Assembly (NCBI GenBank): GCA_963576735.1
Contig: OY755189.1
Location: forward strand, 6,362,622 to 6,426,621
DNA from: Bedellia somnulentella
Taxonomy: Eukaryota; Arthropoda; Insecta; Lepidoptera; Bedelliidae
Reading direction: 5' to 3'
Length of the DNA stretch: 64,000 nt
Notes under the pieces: model-generated
Databases searched by the model: none
Told to the model about the DNA's origin: nothing
What the model saw: the letters and a program-made list of their open reading frames with translations, nothing else
Part shown: piece after piece, positions 30,786-43,247 of the stretch
How the letters are laid out: the number at the start of each line of letters is the position of its first letter
How positions within the stretch are numbered: the stretch's first letter is position 1
Position numbers and translations under genes: made by a program

Positions 30786-31064
30786 ATTAGCCGGAATATA
30801 GTTTAGGTTAATTTATATGGGCGATCCTATTTTAATAATAGGTATATTATTTTCTTTAAGAATAGAAAGTAAAAATATTTGAAAAGAGAACAACTCAGGT
30901 AAACAGTGATTATATGCGATACCTAGTCTACCTAGACAACCAAGAGGTTTTTTAATTATGTACTTAGCAGTATGAAAATTGATTCGTGTGTTTGCAATGG
31001 TAATTTAAAAATAATTTGTTTTTTTTATGTTAAGGAGTCGTTGTATAGAAAGCGTTATCATGAA

Positions 31065-31253
31065 ATTAGGTAAAAGAGATCTATAAAGCAAATGTGGGAG
31101 GTTATGTTAGAAGGGAACTACCTCGGAGGACATAGTTAGTCGAAATAGAGGGTGTGCTCAAAAAGGCAGGAGGTTTGCTAGGATCGTGCAAATTAGCGAT
31201 CGATAGTCTCTTCCTACCCCAATGGGAACTTATGGCGTGAGTATATTTATGTA
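31065..31253 (+). mobile_element. LINE-C 3' end
   Basis: Reads KEIYKANVGGYVRRELPRRT and VEIEGVLKKAG, against KELYRANVDDYVSRGRPQRA and ATVLKKAG at 45545-45800. It then has gatcgatagtctcttcctac, accccaatgggaacttatgg and the tail cgtgagtatatttatgta. Confidence 0.72.
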
Positions 31254-31955
31254 CGAAAAGAAGCTGCGCGCGTCAATTAGTTATTAATAAAAATAAATTG
31301 AGTATTTAATGAAGATAAGATTCAAAAAGTTACGTCTCATTTTGGGTAGTGATAGAAAAAGAAATACGGTTACAAATATCAAAGATGAGAAACAGTTAAT
31401 TAAATTAAAGATCCTATATTCATACATTGTAAAAAAACACAAAAAAAACCACCACGCAAAATGTTGTCTGAATACTTTATCAACTCATATTCATATGACA
31501 GTAAAGATTGCAACAATGTTGCAAAGACAAGACTGACAGACAAATTACCCACGTTAATTAAAACAATCTAAATAGAATAGATATAGGTTTATAAAAGTTC
31601 AATCAGTTACTGTAAAATTAAATGGAAACAATTAACATGTCGTGATGTTCTCATCCTCATTCACGCTAATGTATTTTTTTGCTGCAGCAATTAAAGGAAA
31701 CATAGGATATGCGATCAAATGCACCACCGAAAACGAATGCCCTAATTTGTCAAGCAGGCTGTAGCTTAAGACCACAGTAAATCATTTGGACATGACAAAT
31801 TGAAGAACTCATTACGGTTAACTAAAAGTGACGTGTTTTTGGTTTGAAAAAATATATATCTAAAGCGCTTTAGAGACGATATATAATATTTCTTACTGGC
31901 AAAAATTATGTTACAATAAATATATTTTTATTCTGAACCGTTTCGCTACCCAAAT
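31254..31955. other. AT-rich intergenic stretch
   Basis: A plus-strand frame at 31309-31536 is lysine-rich (MKIRFKKLRLILGSDRKRN) but has no domain. I do not call it. Confidence 0.35.
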
Positions 31956-32211
31956 ACATACATACATACATACATATACTCACGGCTATCAATCCCTTGA
32001 CGGGGTAGCCAGAGCTTTGGAATGAGAAATTTCTCAGCCACTTTTGGAAGTTGATTGGGGAGAAGATGGTTTAAATAAATGTTTTTGGTGACGGGTCTCC
32101 AACCACATCGCACAAAATCACTTAAAAAGTCCATATACCCTTAGTCGCCTCTTACGATCACCCACGGGTAGGAATGGGGTAGTGTTATTCTAAGCCGACA
32201 CTACACGGCAA
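31956..32211 (-). mobile_element. SINE-B, full-length
   Basis: A (CATA)n tail, gtagccagagctttggaatg, and the head gccgacactacacggcaa. It is very similar to 50923-51160, which also has tttttggtgacgggtctcca. Confidence 0.9.
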
Positions 32212-32320
32212 CTAGTGTGTTGAGGTATTTCATTTATTCGATATTACATAATATTGCTTCACGAAATAAAACGATAAATAAAGGGATAATTTAATTCAAC
32301 TATAGAACTTACATTTTGAT

Positions 32321-32520
32321 ATTTACAAAACCTTCATTGATCTGAAAAAGGCGTATGATAAAGTAGTAAGAAAGTATTTGTAGAAGGGGTTGTCCAAGAT
32401 TGGTTTGGGAAGCCAACTTATCCTTGCATTAGAGTAAGTTCTATGAGGATTCTAGTGCATAAGTAAGGGTAAGCGTGTAGCTTCTTCCTGGTTTTACAAT
32501 TTCTACATACATGCAAGACC
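32321..32520 (+). pseudogene. LINE reverse transcriptase scrap
   Basis: One frame reads YKTFIDLKKAYDKVVRKYL, stop, KGLSKIGLGSQLI and VASSWFYNFY. FIDLKKAYDKV matches the conserved block holding the first catalytic aspartate of LINE reverse transcriptases (F-D-x-x-K-A-F/Y-D). Two or more stops. No other parts nearby. Confidence 0.7.
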
Positions 32521-32529
32521 TGCTCCCCA

Positions 32530-35328
32530 AAATTTATTGAAAATGCTGGGATCATCATTAGAGCGTCTTGTAAAACACATCGCAAAATTCTCTTGAACAG
32601 AACCTTGAACGCTTGAAAATAGTTTTCCTGTTTAGATATAAATTCGAAAGCGCATCTGGCAGCACCACTGTGAATGTAGAATATGCATAGCTTGCTTCAT
32701 CCATAGTTTACAGTAGAGCGAAAGATTTGCCAGATTACAAGCGATCGATATTCTCTCACTAACCCAATGTATGTAACAAATAAAACACGACGATGAATTA
32801 ATAACAAGTTTCAAAATGGACACAACGTAAACTGACCACAAAATAACTGACCATTAACAAATTCCTATGATAAAACGGTTCAAACGCAGATATGCGGATA
32901 AGACTGCCATGCCAAGAATTTGGTCGTGCCGAGTTTACATAGCACTTGTTTACCTCGGTACGGACTAGCCAGGCTATTTCGGAATACACCACAATATGCC
33001 CACCTTAATTGGACACCTACCAACATTCTGTACAATGTATTCTGAGCGAGTGATGGAAATGCACACTTTCTGGAAAATGCTCTTTCGATATGCGGAAACG
33101 GAATTGGTTACGTAAAAATTTATATTATTAAATGGACAATGGAGTTATTTGAGTCTGTCATAGAACACATTTGTGAAAACAAAATTTATAAGTACCTACT
33201 CGTAAATTTAAATCATAATTGCGTAGAAATAACTGTTAATCAAGGTAAAATCGTCTGCTTCTTCAGGAATTTTAGAAAGAATAAGTTGAATAGTTAAAAG
33301 TGTATGTGTTTACGACCTCCACATCCTCCAATCACTTATAAGAGCAGATCCCTTACCTCCTTTTGAAGCAGCCGCCTAAAAACACACTATGTTTCCTAAT
33401 ATTTTGGTGATATTCTTTTAATTCAACCACACAGTTTAAGCAACCTAACTAGGTCAGTGAGAGCACCACCGCTTTTCATGAAGGAGGCGTGACTTAAAAT
33501 TTTGAAACTCAAAAGTATTCTTAATTTATCAACGTCGTTAGCGTAGAGCTAGACATAGACATAAGCCTGCCTACCATGAAGTGGATGCACTGTCTTATCA
33601 AAACACAGGAACCATAAACACCGTATGACAAGAAATATCACGTGATTTTGAGTTAAGTCAAAGCAACATATTTGTCCACAACGTGCACCGACGACTTGGT
33701 CAAGGTCACAGGAATCCATTGATGAGCAGCGCTGGAGCAGTTCTTGTGGAAATCTTTGGGGAAAATTCATGTTCAGCAGTGTATGTGCATTCGTAGACGA
33801 TGATGGTAATTTTTATTATGGTACGGATAATTGCATGTATCAATCATGATGTATAAAAGCATCGTGTATACCTTACTTAAGAATAATACAATAATAACAT
33901 ATCAAAATATTTTTAGCCAGTTGCAGCGAAAAAACATGGCGATATTGGACTAAACTAAGATCCAGACTAGATTGTATAAATAGGAACATTCCTCGGCATA
34001 GACTTTCTATTAGTAAAACAATATAATACAAACCGTGTTATCAATACTAGCTATACATTTTTTATCAAAGTCAAAGATTTTTTTTAGAAACTTAAGTGAC
34101 AACAATTGACTAAAATCTACACACACTTAATACAAAACTACCTAAAAAAACATCATAATCCTCTCAAAAAAGATTTTTCCTAATGCTGCAAAACGCATTG
34201 CCAATACCATTTCATTATAGCTTGCAAGCACGTTTATTTTTACTTAAATTTTAGTTTAAAATATAATATGACATTATAGTATTTCAATCATATAATATTA
34301 AAATACGTAAATAAACATTACTTATTAAAATATTCCAGATACTACCAAGATCAAAGAAAATCTACACCCGAAAAGCGTTCTTGAACTTGAACGTGCAAAC
34401 ATCTGAAGTGAACGTCCTCTCGCCTTAATACCTGTTCAAATACCCGTTCTTCCGTAGGGCCATGTGTATGTGTACTAAATTGCAAATTTATAGGCTGTTT
34501 GTCGTCGGTGCAGGTGATTGGTGTGGCGGGCGCGCCTGAGCCTTCGAGACAATCATTATGTCATCAGCCGTCTAGCCTCGCCACCCGTCCTCGCTCCGCA
34601 AACACCTTAGCCATAGGCTGTGCTCATCCTTTCCGGTTTTGACACCACCAGACGCTTCGTGGAATAACACTACAATCGGCTGCGTCTTTGCCTTTTATGT
34701 GTTACTTCGTTTTATGTTTCGTGGTCCGTTAAATAAGTTTTATTTGCGATAGACTTTTGTAGACATGCTCACATTTAACTGTAGAAATCTCAAAAAGGCT
34801 GTCAGAATCGAGCATTCCTCAGCCATTGATGATAGTGAAGAAGGTATGGATAATGTTATTTTATTGATATCTACTCTCTAATTTTTGAACTTTGGTTGCT
34901 CAATGGAAAACGCTCTGTTAATGATGAAAGATGCAACTTAGCAATAAGCTCTGAATCGGAACTAATATCTGTATACTTTTAAGGTCATCTGAGTGATTTT
35001 GTTCAAGATTTTGTACGATAGGGGAACATTGTAAGAAAAATAAGAAAATGCAGCATAGTTGTGATTTTATGTAACACACCTGCATAGGGAAACTTGGAGA
35101 GTGCGGGAACAAATGTGTCACTTGGAAAGTGATATACCAGATTTTGTATGAATAATCTGTCCGTTTCTCGCTTCTCACGACTACGTCTCACGTCATACTC
35201 AGACTCTCATGTATGTTCTCATTCTACGAGTTATAGGCCAAACGACAGCAGACAAACTTATTAAAACCAAAGTGATATCGATAATAATATTTCGTGTAAT
35301 GAGATTTCATTATGAGATGTTTAGTTAA
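32530..35328. other. Intergenic, no supported gene
   Basis: Mostly unique AT-rich sequence. A GC-richer patch at 34500-34640 (ggtgtggcgggcgcgcctga) might be regulatory; it lies about 5 kb upstream of Fs. Frames at 32632, 33549 and 34918 lack domain support. Confidence 0.35.
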
Positions 35329-35524
35329 GAGGCGACTAACGGTATTGGGGCTATTAAGGGATTTTTGGGCGATGCGGTTGGAGACCCATCACCAACAACC
35401 TTTATTTTACCATCTTTTCCCCACTTGACTTTCCAAAAGTGGCTGAGGAATTTCTAATACCTTAGCTCTGGCTACCCCTTCTAGGGATTTACAGCCGTGA
35501 GTATATGTATGTATGTATGTATGC
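35329..35524 (+). mobile_element. SINE-B, 5' truncated
   Basis: Begins gaggcgactaacggtattgg; long (GTAT)n tail. Confidence 0.88.
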
Positions 35525-35607
35525 ATTATGAGATATGTTTATGAATATTATAGTATTCGTATGATTCAATACCGATATTTCTTATTTATTGGACCTCGAA
35601 TGGCTGG

Positions 35608-35834
35608 AGCTGTGTAGTGTCGGCTTAAAATAGCACTACCCCATCTCTTCCGGTAACTAACGGTATTGGGCTTTTAAGGGATTTTTGGGCGATGCGGTTG
35701 GTGACCCAACCCCAACAACCTTTATTTCACCATCTTTTCCCCACGCTACTTCCAAAAGTGGCTAAGGAATTTCTAATTCCTTAGATCTGTCTACCCCTTC
35801 AAGGGATTTATAGCCTTGAGTATATGTATGTATG
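35608..35834 (+). mobile_element. SINE-B, full-length with a small deletion
   Basis: The head gctgtgtagtgtcggctta is intact; the gggtgtacgtaagaggcg segment is missing. Confidence 0.9.
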
Positions 35835-36257
35835 GACCACGAATGGTGTCAGAATATTATAACGTAATTTAATATAATATTGCATCATCAAAAGTTGATT
35901 TACTCATAGGCAGCCCATACTTACAGTAACTAAGTAAGCCAGACGTGAGTGTGTCAATAGAAGTTTATGATATCCCGCAAGTCACTCTTATTGGAATCCA
36001 CACAAATGTGTAACTACATCTCGGAAATTACATCGGTTTCATGAACTTTTCAATCTTAAACACAAAAACACGCATTAGACAATTTAGACTTAGACATTAA
36101 AGATATATGGTGGAAAAGGTTACTAAGTTCTATTGTGACGAATATCATATGACTTTTCTTGGTTAATCCATAATAATTAGATTATAATAAAGATGATCTT
36201 GAAAGGATCCCAGCGAAGCTGTAAATTTTTCTTACATATCTTGTCAAAAAAAACATA

Positions 36258-36310
36258 ATGTATTAATAAATAAAGGAAAGAAAAAATTCGACACCAGCTA
36301 AAATCGATAT
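36258..36310 (-). mobile_element. Fragment of the tRNA-bearing element
   Basis: ataaataaaggaaagaaaaa followed by attcgacaccagctaaaatc is the inverted tail plus the start of the tRNA acceptor side. Confidence 0.55.
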
Positions 36311-36411
36311 ATTATGTGTTCACTTACAGGCTTTTTGAATGGACATCGGCGCAGGTGATGTAAGGCATTTTGCATTTGTATGATTAGATTGTCACATGAC
36401 TAAGTATAAAA

Positions 36412-36664
36412 TAATACATACCTACATATACTCACGGCTGTAAATCCCCAGAAGGGGTAGCCAGAGCCAAGGAATTAGAAATTCCTCAGCCACTTTTGGA
36501 GATGATAGTGGGGAAAAGATGGTAAAAATAAAGGTTGTTGGTGATGGGTCTCCAACCGCATCGCCCAAAAAGCCCTTAAAAGCCCCAATACCGTTAATCG
36601 CCTCTTACGTACACCCACCGGAAGAAATGGGGTAGTGCTATTCTAAGCCGACACTACACAGCGA
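36412..36664 (-). mobile_element. SINE-B, full-length
   Basis: From tacatatactcacggctgta to ctaagccgacactacacagc. Confidence 0.92.
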
Positions 36665-36669
36665 AGTAT

Positions 36670-37557
36670 AAAATAAGCCATTTAGTATCCTCACGAAAAC
36701 CTCCCAGTTAACAACCCTCAAAAATAAACCACACACATGACTTCTGAACTCATGATTTTAATTCGCGCCTCCTGCAATCCACAATGTGGATTCCACATAC
36801 TTCCTTGATCGTGGTTAAAACTTAGCCCAAGCACAATTTCCTATTGAAACAAAAATATTATATTTCAAATTCAATAGAAGACTAACATTACGCAAACCAA
36901 CTCCAACGATTTGTGCAAAAAAAGTTAACAAACAGTTAATAAAGTCAGCTAATTATTCCCTCTGGCAACGCTTTTGAACTAAATAAATTGTGTATTAAAA
37001 AGCAATATAGATCTATAGTAAAAAAACAAATCAATGAGTTTATAATTTATGATGTATGATAATATGATAATGGCGTTATTTACGATGTTTTATCAAATTT
37101 AATGACCTCAAGGAATTTGAAACTCGGAATTTAATAATTGATGAAGTTTGTCTGTGGTTTGGAATTCCTTCGCGTCTGCTTCATTCATTTATGCTAAAAT
37201 TACACACCTTGTCAGTTTGCTAATGTTTTCCTTACACTTATATTATTATAAAGCTTAGGATAAACAAAGGAAAACATCAAGTTAGACAATCCGAAAAATA
37301 CATCTTTGCCATGTGACTGTGTATGTGTGAGACGCTAGGCTTATCACTTCGTTTATACCACGTGAATGCATATTCTAGTCAGGTTGTGGAGGGTTTGCTG
37401 ACCGTTACTTGATATTTAGTTTAAAGTATACGTTCCACCCCTTTTGGGATATTTTATGATGATGATATATCACATCACAATAGACTAGTTATACATTTCG
37501 AGCCAAAGACGCAGGAAAGAGTGGTGTTATTCAAAGTTGACTCTTCAAAGCTAATTA
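36670..37557. other. AT-rich intergenic stretch
   Basis: At 36670-36760 a short run (ctcacgaaaacctcccagtt, aacaaccctcaaaaataaac) resembles decayed SINE-A. The rest shows nothing. Confidence 0.35.
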
Positions 37558-37559
37558 GA

Positions 37560-37802
37560 AATGTTGGTACCTTTTTTTTCGTTTATATCCCGGGGGGGAA
37601 ATCCCCGAAGGATCCCCCGCCACTCGAGAGAGCAACGGGGGTATGTCAGAGTTGTACTGACTAAACCCCCCCCCCGGTTCGGTGCTGCTGGCCCTGCGGC
37701 CTATGCGGCGTCACCTTAACGTTTTTTTCCGGGCGGCTGAAGGCCGCCCTGGCGCGGCCAAGGAGTTTACCTAAGCTAAGCTTGGATAGGAATGTTGGTA
37801 CC
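37560..37802 (-). mobile_element. GC-rich retro-insertion with target duplication
   Basis: The 12-base sequence aatgttggtacc lies at 37560-37571 and 37791-37802. Between them is a GC-rich body of about 219 bases. On the minus strand it ends in an A-run (eight T on the plus strand at about 37572-37579), as left by target-primed reverse transcription. It contains gaaatccccgaaggatcccc and gggcggctgaaggccgccct, typical of the 3' regions of some lepidopteran LINEs. No coding frame. Confidence 0.72.
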
Positions 37803-38148
37803 TACCGAAGATATTATAATATATATATACAAATCAGTTACAGAGTTGCAGACACGCAAAAAAGAGTTCAAGGTATTTAGTATTTACTTTACTCAATTAG
37901 GGTTTGAAGTGGTTTAGAATTACCGAGTGTTGTGTAAAACCGGTAAGTTTTTTCGTGGTGTAATGTGATCTTGAATTAATTGCTAAAATTTGATGTCTTC
38001 GAACAGGGCATATGGCATGCAGAACCGATAGCTTTTAGAGATGGAAGGTTCCGGACGATGCAATGTGGAAGATTTATACCATAAATATATAAATTACGGA
38101 TATATTATACACAGATCAAGTTAGCCCCAAACATATTAATATGATATA
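37803..38148. other. AT-rich intergenic stretch
   Basis: Nothing recognisable. Confidence 0.35.
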
Positions 38149-38526
38149 TAACATAACATAACATAATAATATAAACGTTCACGCCGAATATCCTCGAAGG
38201 GGTTGGCAGAGGTACTAATACTTCTGAACATCACGTGACTTTGTCACCTGGTGTTCAGAGTACCCACGTTTTGCATTGACAGTGTTCTCACGTGATAGGG
38301 GGCAGGCCTATCGCCGTTTTGTACGAATACAGTGTCACATGACTAAGTACAACTCAGCCATGTGGGTTTCCTCACGATGTTTTCCCTCACCGTTAACAAC
38401 CATGATAAATTAACCACACATATGTCTTTAGAAAAGACAAATTGGTGTAGGCCCGACCCAGGATTTGAACACTAGTCGTTTGCACGATAACCGAGTGTCC
38501 TACCCACTGGGCTATCACGGTTGCAC
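38149..38526 (-). mobile_element. SINE-A, full-length
   Basis: (AACAT)n tail, head gggctatcacggttgca. The 10-base duplication atatgatata is at 38139-38148 and 38527-38536. Confidence 0.9.
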
Positions 38527-38561
38527 ATATGATATAATACACGTATAAATAAAATCTAAAA

Positions 38562-38628
38562 GGATCGAACCCGCAACCTCCGGACCGAAAAGCTGTTCAC
38601 CTATCCACTCGGCCACGGATGTCGTCAA
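38562..38628 (-). mobile_element. tRNA-derived SINE head (Ser/Leu-like)
   Basis: The minus strand has catccgtggccgagtggata (A-box region of a class II tRNA) and ggttgcgggttcgatcct (B box). The body is missing; an RTE-type tail follows at once. Related to 15050-15120. Confidence 0.6.
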
Positions 38629-38642
38629 AACCATAAACACAG

Positions 38643-38688
38643 ACATATGTCTAGCAGTGGACGTCTGTTGGCTTGGGTGATGATTATA
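38643..38688 (+). mobile_element. RTE-like LINE tail
   Basis: tatgtctagcagtggacgtc then gttggcttgggtgatgatt, the usual final codons and tail of RTE-like LINEs. It may serve as the 3' end of the tRNA-headed SINE just before it, on the opposite strand. Confidence 0.5.
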
Positions 38689-38844
38689 AAGGGCCTTTCA
38701 ACAAGAACTTTGTTTTTAAAAAATATGTTTTTTTAAAGAATATGTTTTTTTTATTTAAGTTAGGTATTGCTTAAACTGCTGTTTAATGGCCAGCCAGATC
38801 GTGTGATTTAACAATACTGGATTATTTTTGTCAGGCTATGTTAA

Positions 38845-39775
38845 CCTTTAAGTACACGCGTTGTTTAGGATATCATTCCGTCACGCGTGGGGTCCAAAAA
38901 TATCCCCCAATATAAATTCACATTTACTTTCTGATTTTTGAAATATTTTTTTAAATCTGTTTATATTTAAAGAAAAGACATCATAATATTTATGAAAAGT
39001 ATTTATAAACCTTACAACTATCAGTTTTTTATTTTTATCAAATTAACAAAGTGATACGTAGAATTATTCAGGCACATTTATAATATATAAAATTTAACAA
39101 TAGAGTCAACTTCTGATGTTAGTAATAGAAGTTATTCTATTTTTTTAAATAAAAAATGAGAAATAAAAACAAGTAGTTGTAAGAAAAAAAAACAAAAAAC
39201 ATAAAAGAAAATAAAAATTACAGATCTTGAAACTTGAAAATTAATCCTTGGTTAGGCTTGATAAACTATAAGTAATTGCTACCGAATGGGGCTTGCAAAT
39301 AGTTTTCTTGCAAGACTTACAAACAATAGTGCTCTTTTATCTTTGGATCTGGGACGAAATAGCATCTTTGCTTCATTTTTGGAGCACTTGTACCAGCATC
39401 ATCTGTACTGGGCAAAAGCTGGTCTGTGTCGGTCAACTCACTTGAAACTAGTGTAATTTGCCCAATTAGAGCATCGGTTAGTCGGCGATTCATTTTTTCA
39501 ATTATAGAACACCAATACTGAAAATTACACAAATAATGTCATAAAATAAGTGAAAAAAGTAACTACGTTAAATCACGGGTGGGGCCTGCAGGTATCCCCA
39601 AGGAAGCATAAATGTAGCTTACCGTAGCAGAAGAGCGACGAAAGTCCACTCGCCGTAAGGAGTCACGTTGTACTAAGATTAGCTGAGAACACGCAATCCT
39701 AACTTCTAAATTAAAAAAAATACCATTAAAAAAAGCGCCTGGAGTCTGCTTAGACCCCGCCCGTGAGGTGAAAGG
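38845..39775 (-). mobile_element. piggyBac-like element, decayed
   Basis: TTAA lies on both sides (38841-38844 and 39776-39779), and the ends read CCTTTaagtacacgcg and, reversed, CCTTTcacctcacgggcg. GC-rich blocks with ggggtc / gacccc occur just inside both ends. A transposase C-terminus lies inside on the minus strand. TTAA target and transposase scrap together support piggyBac. Confidence 0.6.
39225..39532 (-). pseudogene. piggyBac-type transposase, C-terminal cysteine domain
   Basis: The minus strand reads IIEKMNRRLTDALIGQITLV, KMKQRCYF, then after a frame slip CKSCKKTICKPHSVAI. The C-x-x-C...C-x-x-H-S arrangement is the RING-like cysteine-rich end of piggyBac transposases, used in end recognition. 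The catalytic DDD region is not present. Confidence 0.7.
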
Positions 39776-40099
39776 TTAAGGACAAAATCTATACGTAGCC
39801 AATCGAAGCGAGCGCAGCCTTAAAACTCAAGATCCGTGATGATAGCCGAAAGAATCCTGAATTTTTACCAAAAAGGGATCAAAAATGTTGATGAAAGTAT
39901 TGACTACTGCCAGCGTGTTTGTGGTGGATATTTGCTAGATATCATTTTTTTATTCATAATTTTCCGAACTTCCCTCCTTTTGTAATACCTAATTACAATA
40001 AAAAAAAACATCTTCATCAAAAAAAATGTTTTTATAAACAAACTTCTTGTTGAAAGTCCCTGTATTTATATATGCCCCTATAGAATACTAGCTTAAGCT

Positions 40100-40316
40100 T
40101 ACTTGGCTATAAATCCCAAAATGCAGAGGCCAGATTTTCAGAATTAGACATTTAGAAATAGAGTGGAGAAAATATTGCAAAATTAATGTTCTTGTGATTA
40201 GTCTTCAACCGCTCCGCCCAACAATCAATTAAAATCCCAATTCTTTAAGTCAGGTCTTATGACTACCGCGGGAAGAAATGGATTAGTGCTATTCCAAGCC
40301 ACCTGCACACAGCCAA
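40100..40316 (-). mobile_element. SINE-B, strongly diverged
   Basis: Recognised from ggctataaatcccaaaatgc, gtcttcaaccgctccgccca and gaagaaatggattagtgcta. Confidence 0.7.
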
Positions 40317-40319
40317 TAA

Positions 40320-42645
40320 ATGGCTCTATATGTACAAGCATAATTTCTCTAAAATCAAAACCATACGGAAAATACTTCTCCTATTAATCAACTGAAGTCA
40401 GCGCCGACTAAACTCACGTGAGTGGTATTAAAAAATAATGGAACCAGTTACCCTGAAGTATTTTGTTACATAAACATAGTGTACACGTGTTGCGTATTCC
40501 GCAGAACACATGCGGTCGAAACTTCTGTATGGAAACAGTCAGACAATAACCCAATCAAAAATCATGTTGTTCTTCGATAATATCGTTATTGGGTGTTACA
40601 ATGGATATTATGAGTCTCTACGAGGAACTCCGCGAGCGAAGAGTTTGTTGTGTTACGGGTGCGGTGCGCGTGCAGACATTCTATGCAAAGCAGCTAATTG
40701 GTCTTAACTTTGATGTCGTTGAATAAAAGTGAACTAGGGTTCTTACTACGTACTCTTTTCTATAGACGGATATTTAATAGCCAATGTGTATTTAAAAACA
40801 CAGAAAAGATCCGTAAAGATCAAATCCGTTTTTCTTATTATTCTTATTCTCTAAAAGTTCTATTTCTATTCTTAAATAGAACTTTTAATAAACATAAAAT
40901 ATATTTATTCTTATGGAATAAAATCCACTTTAAAACTTTTACTTATTTATCTTGAAAAGCTTATCACAACACTTGTATTACTTAGTTTTATTGAAAACAT
41001 TCTATATTTAATTAATTACTTTACTAAATTGATATGTTTGATTTTCGACAAGCTTTTATGTCATTAAAACATTACTTCAATCTTTTATTCAATAACTTTT
41101 TCACTGTTTAGTTTTTACTAGACAGGTATTGTCGGTCTATTTATCTTATTCAACAACTCATTGTTAGCTTTCTGACCAAATCGTACGAGTCAAAATGTTG
41201 CGTATAAGTCTAAACAATTTAAAATATTCGCAGTCGGCATGTGAATGTAAACCGTGTAATTCTGAATTTTATGAGATGCCTCCATCGAACTATATGTTAG
41301 TCTTTAGTTTAACCACTTTTTATAAATATGGAACTCTCAATTACGAAAATGCTTGATTAATAAATTTTTAGTGATATATAAACTGGTATGAAGAGCACAT
41401 GAAACCTCCGGGTTCCGGCAACTAGCAATTATGGTTTGAGTCATTTAAAGACTTAATAATCAATTAAGTCATACTGAATGTCCGAATCACGGGACTTGAT
41501 AAAGACCCAATTATAAAATAAATCGTAAAATTTTTATATTAACAATAATACAAAAAAAAAACTAAAAAAAAAATCACAACTACTTACAAAGTATCTATGT
41601 ATTAATCTCTACTGTGGCCATTTTAGCCATGATTTAATTATCGATTATTATTGAGCATTTTCACCTTACATTCGTGAAACATAAAAATGTCGGCCATTCT
41701 TAATTTACGAACTCCACTTACATTTTAAATTAATATTTATTTAATCGCCGCTTGATGGACAGCTAACCGACACCAGTCCATTCGATGCCCTGACTACGTC
41801 ACCGCGCATGAACAGACATTTTTTTTTGCCGACGCACTTGAAAGAGTTGCTCAATGGGTGAATAATGATTGAGGTGGCTCGTGGTTCACTCAGTAACAGG
41901 TGCATGCTGGTGGTTTTTTATCAGCTGCCTGTACATCCGAGTCAATACTGCTTTTTGTGACGCCACCTCGTCTACGTTTTTTCCAATACCTTCGATTGAT
42001 GACTATTGCTTTATTTTTGCTTCATTACTTTTAGATATTTATTGGACACATTATTAATAATGATGCAAGTAGTTTGGATTAAGATATAGATAATATTATG
42101 TATGTTGTAAATGCACGAGCATCTTCTAAGTAGATTTTCGTTAATCGTATTATCATGTACACACAACTAGCACAAATTATTTGTTTAAATCAATACTTTT
42201 AGTTCTCCCATTTTGCTTATCTAAGAATCCGTTCAGAAACAATCCAATATATTTAAACATGATACGTTAACGTAAAAGTGCGTATAACGTTAATATTCAT
42301 GTTAACTAGGTATGTGCACATTACACGACCAGGCACGTTAAATGCAAAGCTCAATAGAAATATCGTGTTAACGTACTTTACCTGGATAACCCACACGTTA
42401 AGGGTGAAAAACAGTGAAATACAGATTTTAACACTGTTTCACTTTTTTGTTAAAAACAAAGAAAACTTTTAGGGTCAACTTCACTTGGGCCTGAATTTTA
42501 ATTTATCATTCAACCGTCACCTATCCTGGGCCAACCTGATCTGAGCAAACTATCAGGATATGCGGCCACCAAGTATCCTGAGACGTAAGTAAGCAATCAT
42601 CCAGGCACAGTGAGCCGCGTCCTGGTCATGAAATCGTAACCTTAG
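40320..42645. other. Intergenic, no supported gene
   Basis: AT-rich with a GC-richer unique patch at 41750-41955. Frames at 40510, 40698, 41869 and 42278 have no domain or repeat match. Confidence 0.35.
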
Positions 42646-42649
42646 GAGC

Positions 42650-42854
42650 ATACATACGTACACAAATATACGCAGGGCTATCAGAAAATTCTTTAGCCAG
42701 TTTCGGAAGTTAAGTGGGGAAAAGATGGTAAAATTAATGTTGTTGGGGATAGGTCACCAACCGCATCGCCCAAAAATAACATAGAAAGCCTTAATACCCA
42801 TCGCCTCTTACGAATAGGGTAGTGCTATTCTAAGCCAAAACTACACAGCGAAGC
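42650..42854 (-). mobile_element. SINE-B, moderately diverged
   Basis: acatacgtacacaaatatac tail, then gtggggaaaagatggtaaaa and the head ccaaaactacacagcgaagc. Confidence 0.85.
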
Positions 42855-43247
42855 GTTAGGTACTATAAATTTTATACACTTTGCCGAATCCTTGCTCATT
42901 GATATACACATTTCATAGATTGTCTGCGCATTATTTAGTTATAGTTATAATGAATTACTAAAATCATGTTCTATTGATAGAGTCCGGTAATGTGCATATA
43001 ACCCGGGTACTGTGAACACTGGTGGTACTGCGGTGGCACTTATACTTAATACTTACAAAAAAAAATGCTCTTTGCATACTCATCGCAATGGAAGGACGAA
43101 TATGTGATATTTAATTTGCTCATACGACTCAAACTTAAACTCGAGCATTCACGCCGAATACCCCGTAGGGGTTGGCATAGGTACTAATACATCACGAGAC
43201 ATTGTCACCTGGTATTCAGAGTACCCACGTTTTGCTTGGATAGTGTA

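Larger units (their letters stand above)
38689..40062. mobile_element. hAT-like DNA element with nested insertion
   Basis: The ends are inverted copies: left aagggcctttcaacaagaac, right (reversed) cagggactttcaacaagaag, with about 24 of the first 27 bases matching. CAGGGA-type ends and a possible 8-base target duplication (tgattata / tatttata, 6 of 8) suggest hAT. No hAT transposase is present. The interior is mainly the piggyBac-like insertion. Confidence 0.5.
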
